Part shown: piece by piece, positions 5,588 to 6,519 of the stretch
Position numbering within the stretch: the stretch's first letter is position 1
Layout: every line of letters starts with the position of its first letter
Origin: Lentisalinibacter sp037382365
GTDB taxonomy: Bacteria; Pseudomonadota; Gammaproteobacteria; Steroidobacterales; Woeseiaceae
Assembly: GCA_037382365.1 (NCBI GenBank)
Contig: JARRPZ010000137.1
Span: forward strand, 1 to 6,519
Reading direction: 5' to 3'
Length of the DNA stretch: 6,519 bases
Program-made: the position numbers and the translations under genes
The notes under the pieces: generated by a model
Databases searched by the model: none
Told to the model about the DNA's origin: nothing
The model's input: the letters and a program-made list of their open reading frames with translations, nothing else

Positions 5588-6262
5588 ATGCGCATGCGAG
5601 ACCTGGCGGACGCCGCCCAACTGCCTCGTACCACGATCCACCATTACCTTCGTGAAGGGCTGCTGCCCGAGCCCGATCGTACGGCGGCCAATGCGGCAAC
5701 GTATGGACCGGAGCACCTCGATAGGCTGCGACTTCTCAAGGCACTTCGCGGACCCGAACTGGGTCCGCTCTCGGTGAGCGAGATCCGCCGGGTGCTGCCA
5801 TTGGTCGAGGAAGGTCTGTCTCCTTCCGAAGCCGTGGGACTCGCCTCGCTGAAGAGGCGTGGTCTCGCTGCGATGGGCCGGAAGGGTGAGAACGCCGCTC
5901 CCGCGGATACGGCCCTCGGCCTGAAGGATGTTGCGCGCCGACTGGAGCGGGAGCCACGCCAGCTTCGCCAGCTGCTGGATGCCGGCCTGATCGAACCGGG
6001 AGCCGGAAGTGGGGGAGGAGGATTCGATGCGGCGGACGTCGCGGCGGCGGACAGCTGTTTGCGACTCAACGATCTCGGAATCGAAACGCGGCATCTCGAG
6101 CCCCTGGTCGAACTCACGAGAGAGATGCGCAACTACGAGCAAGTGCTCGAGAATCTGGTCTGTGACGCCCTGGGCGATGAGTCCGTCGAACCGGTACGAG
6201 GAGAGCTTCGAACTGCGTTCCGCGAACTGCACCTCTACCTGCTGACGCGGCTCGCCAGGTGA
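5588..6262 (+). CDS. MerR-family transcriptional regulator with a probable second MerR-like domain
   Basis: The 224-residue protein begins with a MerR winged-helix domain: MRMRDLADAAQLPRTTIHHY, LREGLLPEP, a wing ending TYGPEHLDRLRLLKALR (38-54), and LSVSEIRRVLPLVEEG (61-76). Residues about 110-170 repeat the layout: LGLKDVARRLEREPRQLRQL, DAGLIEPG, a Gly-rich segment, FDAADVAAADSCLRLNDLGI, then ETRHLEPLVELT. This looks like a second, diverged MerR fold. The rest (174-224) is helical, probably for dimerisation or ligand sensing. The single Cys157 and a conserved Cys that lies late (about 190) do not form a MerR-type metal-binding cluster, so a metal sensor is unlikely. GGAAGG (5577-5582) is 5 nt from the ATG at 5588, which is chosen over the ATG at 5594. 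A TolC-family gene starts 93 nt downstream on the same strand, so control of an efflux operon is likely, by analogy with other MerR regulators of drug export. Confidence 0.88.
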   Translation: MRMRDLADAAQLPRTTIHHYLREGLLPEPDRTAANAATYGPEHLDRLRLLKALRGPELGPLSVSEIRRVLPLVEEGLSPSEAVGLASLKRRGLAAMGRKGENAAPADTALGLKDVARRLEREPRQLRQLLDAGLIEPGAGSGGGGFDAADVAAADSCLRLNDLGIETRHLEPLVELTREMRNYEQVLENLVCDALGDESVEPVRGELRTAFRELHLYLLTRLAR

Positions 6263-6279
6263 AACTCCGGTGACCCGGC

Positions 6280-6312
6280 GTTCGTTTTGTGTGACGTCCA
6301 TGGAATACGAAC
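6280..6312. promoter_or_regulatory. 33-bp dyad between the MerR gene and the TolC-like gene
   Basis: GTTCGT (6280-6285) and ACGAAC (6307-6312) are perfect inverted 6-mers. Symmetry continues inward as GTTCGTnTTnnnTG against CAnnnAAnACGAAC around a 5-bp centre. It lies in the 93-nt gap between the regulator and the efflux gene, where a MerR dimer would be expected to bind a promoter. A loose -35/-10 pair (TTCGTT, 17 nt, AATACG) overlaps it. The symmetry is visible; the function is inferred. Confidence 0.35.
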
Positions 6313-6341
6313 CCGCGATCGGATTCGAGCGATCGGTCGCG

Positions 6342-6357
6342 ATCCGGAGGACCGGAT
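6342..6357 (+). promoter_or_regulatory. Hairpin enclosing the ribosome binding site and start of the TolC-like gene
   Basis: ATCCGG-AGGA-CCGGAT is a perfect 6-bp inverted repeat with a 4-nt loop. The Shine-Dalgarno GGAGG (6346-6350) spans the left arm and loop, and the first two bases of the ATG at 6356 lie in the right arm. If it folds in the message it would hide the translation start. It shares its arms with the inverted repeat in the MerR leader (5539-5560). Confidence 0.35.
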
Positions 6358-6519
6358 GATTCTGAATTTGAGCTGGAAGTGCAGCCCGGAATCTCGATGG
6401 GAACGTCGAATGGGGCGGGTGGCGGTGCTGGTGTTGTGCGGGGTGGTGTGGGAGGCGGGGTCGGCCCGGAGCCAGGGGGTGCAGGAAGTGACGCTGGCGG
6501 AGGCGCTGGCGCTGGCGCG
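6356..6519 (+). CDS. TolC-family outer-membrane efflux protein, N-terminal fragment (runs off right edge)
   Basis: The 54 complete codons encode a signal peptide (basic n-region ending RWERRMGR, hydrophobic core VAVLVLCGVVW, then EAGSARSQG) followed by VQEVTLAEALALA. That last block is the start of the mature outer-membrane efflux repeat seen in TolC/OprM-type proteins, trimeric channels that carry substrates from an inner-membrane pump across the outer membrane. GGAGG (6346-6350) is 5 nt from the ATG at 6356. A second ATG at 6410 with GGGAA 6 nt upstream would give a shorter, more typical signal peptide, so the start is not certain. From 6410 on nearly every codon ends in G, unlike the neighbours. 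Pump and adaptor genes may follow beyond the window. Assignment rests on a short segment plus context. Confidence 0.68.
   Translation, partial: MILNLSWKCSPESRWERRMGRVAVLVLCGVVWEAGSARSQGVQEVTLAEALALA

Noticed and set aside
3253..5634. A 793-codon open frame on the minus strand opposite the membrane-protein gene
   Set aside because: It is Arg/Pro/Gly/Asp-rich with no domain, crosses several intergenic regions, and lies opposite a plus-strand gene with clear membrane segments and motifs. Long antisense frames are expected in GC-rich DNA.
5525..6301. A 258-codon minus-strand open frame opposite the MerR gene
   Set aside because: It has no domain, and the plus strand carries a convincing MerR-family protein with a good ribosome binding site.

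Overview
The window looks like ordinary chromosomal DNA from a high-GC Gram-negative bacterium. By eye it is GC-rich with dense genes. A lipoprotein signal and a TolC-type outer-membrane efflux start both point to a two-membrane cell. No lineage marker fixes the taxon; the style would suit Gemmatimonadota or a related candidate phylum, but that is a guess.

Left part (1-1612), minus strand: sufC then sufB (sufB runs off the left edge), encoding the ATPase and scaffold of SUF iron-sulfur cluster assembly. A clear sigma70-type promoter (TTGAAA, 17 nt, TATTTT) lies upstream of sufC. It is flanked by two related dyads with centres 40 bp apart, which look like operators. A GC-rich hairpin sits between sufC and sufB.

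Middle (1613-3732), plus strand: a zinc-type medium-chain dehydrogenase/quinone oxidoreductase-like enzyme overlaps by 4 nt a small lipoprotein of unknown function. A hairpin, an AT-rich promoter-like stretch and a perfect 7+7 bp palindrome follow. Then come two tiny unrecognised genes, a 45-aa single-span membrane peptide and a 73-aa charged helical protein, which overlap by TTGA and may really be one frameshifted gene.

Right part (3892-6519), plus strand: a 523-aa polytopic membrane protein resembling GT-C-type glycosyltransferases; a MerR-family regulator with a probable second MerR-like DNA-binding domain; and the start of a TolC-family outer-membrane protein that runs off the right edge. 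A MerR regulator just ahead of an efflux gene suggests regulated export. The leaders of both genes carry ATCCGG/CCGGAT inverted repeats, and the one before the TolC-like gene surrounds its ribosome binding site and start codon.

No stretch longer than 300 bases lacks a gene. I see no tRNA, rRNA, CRISPR array, insertion sequence or transposase. I do not see a convincing new multi-gene system. The best leads are the suf operator pair, the duplicated-domain MerR with its efflux leader, and the overlapping small genes.
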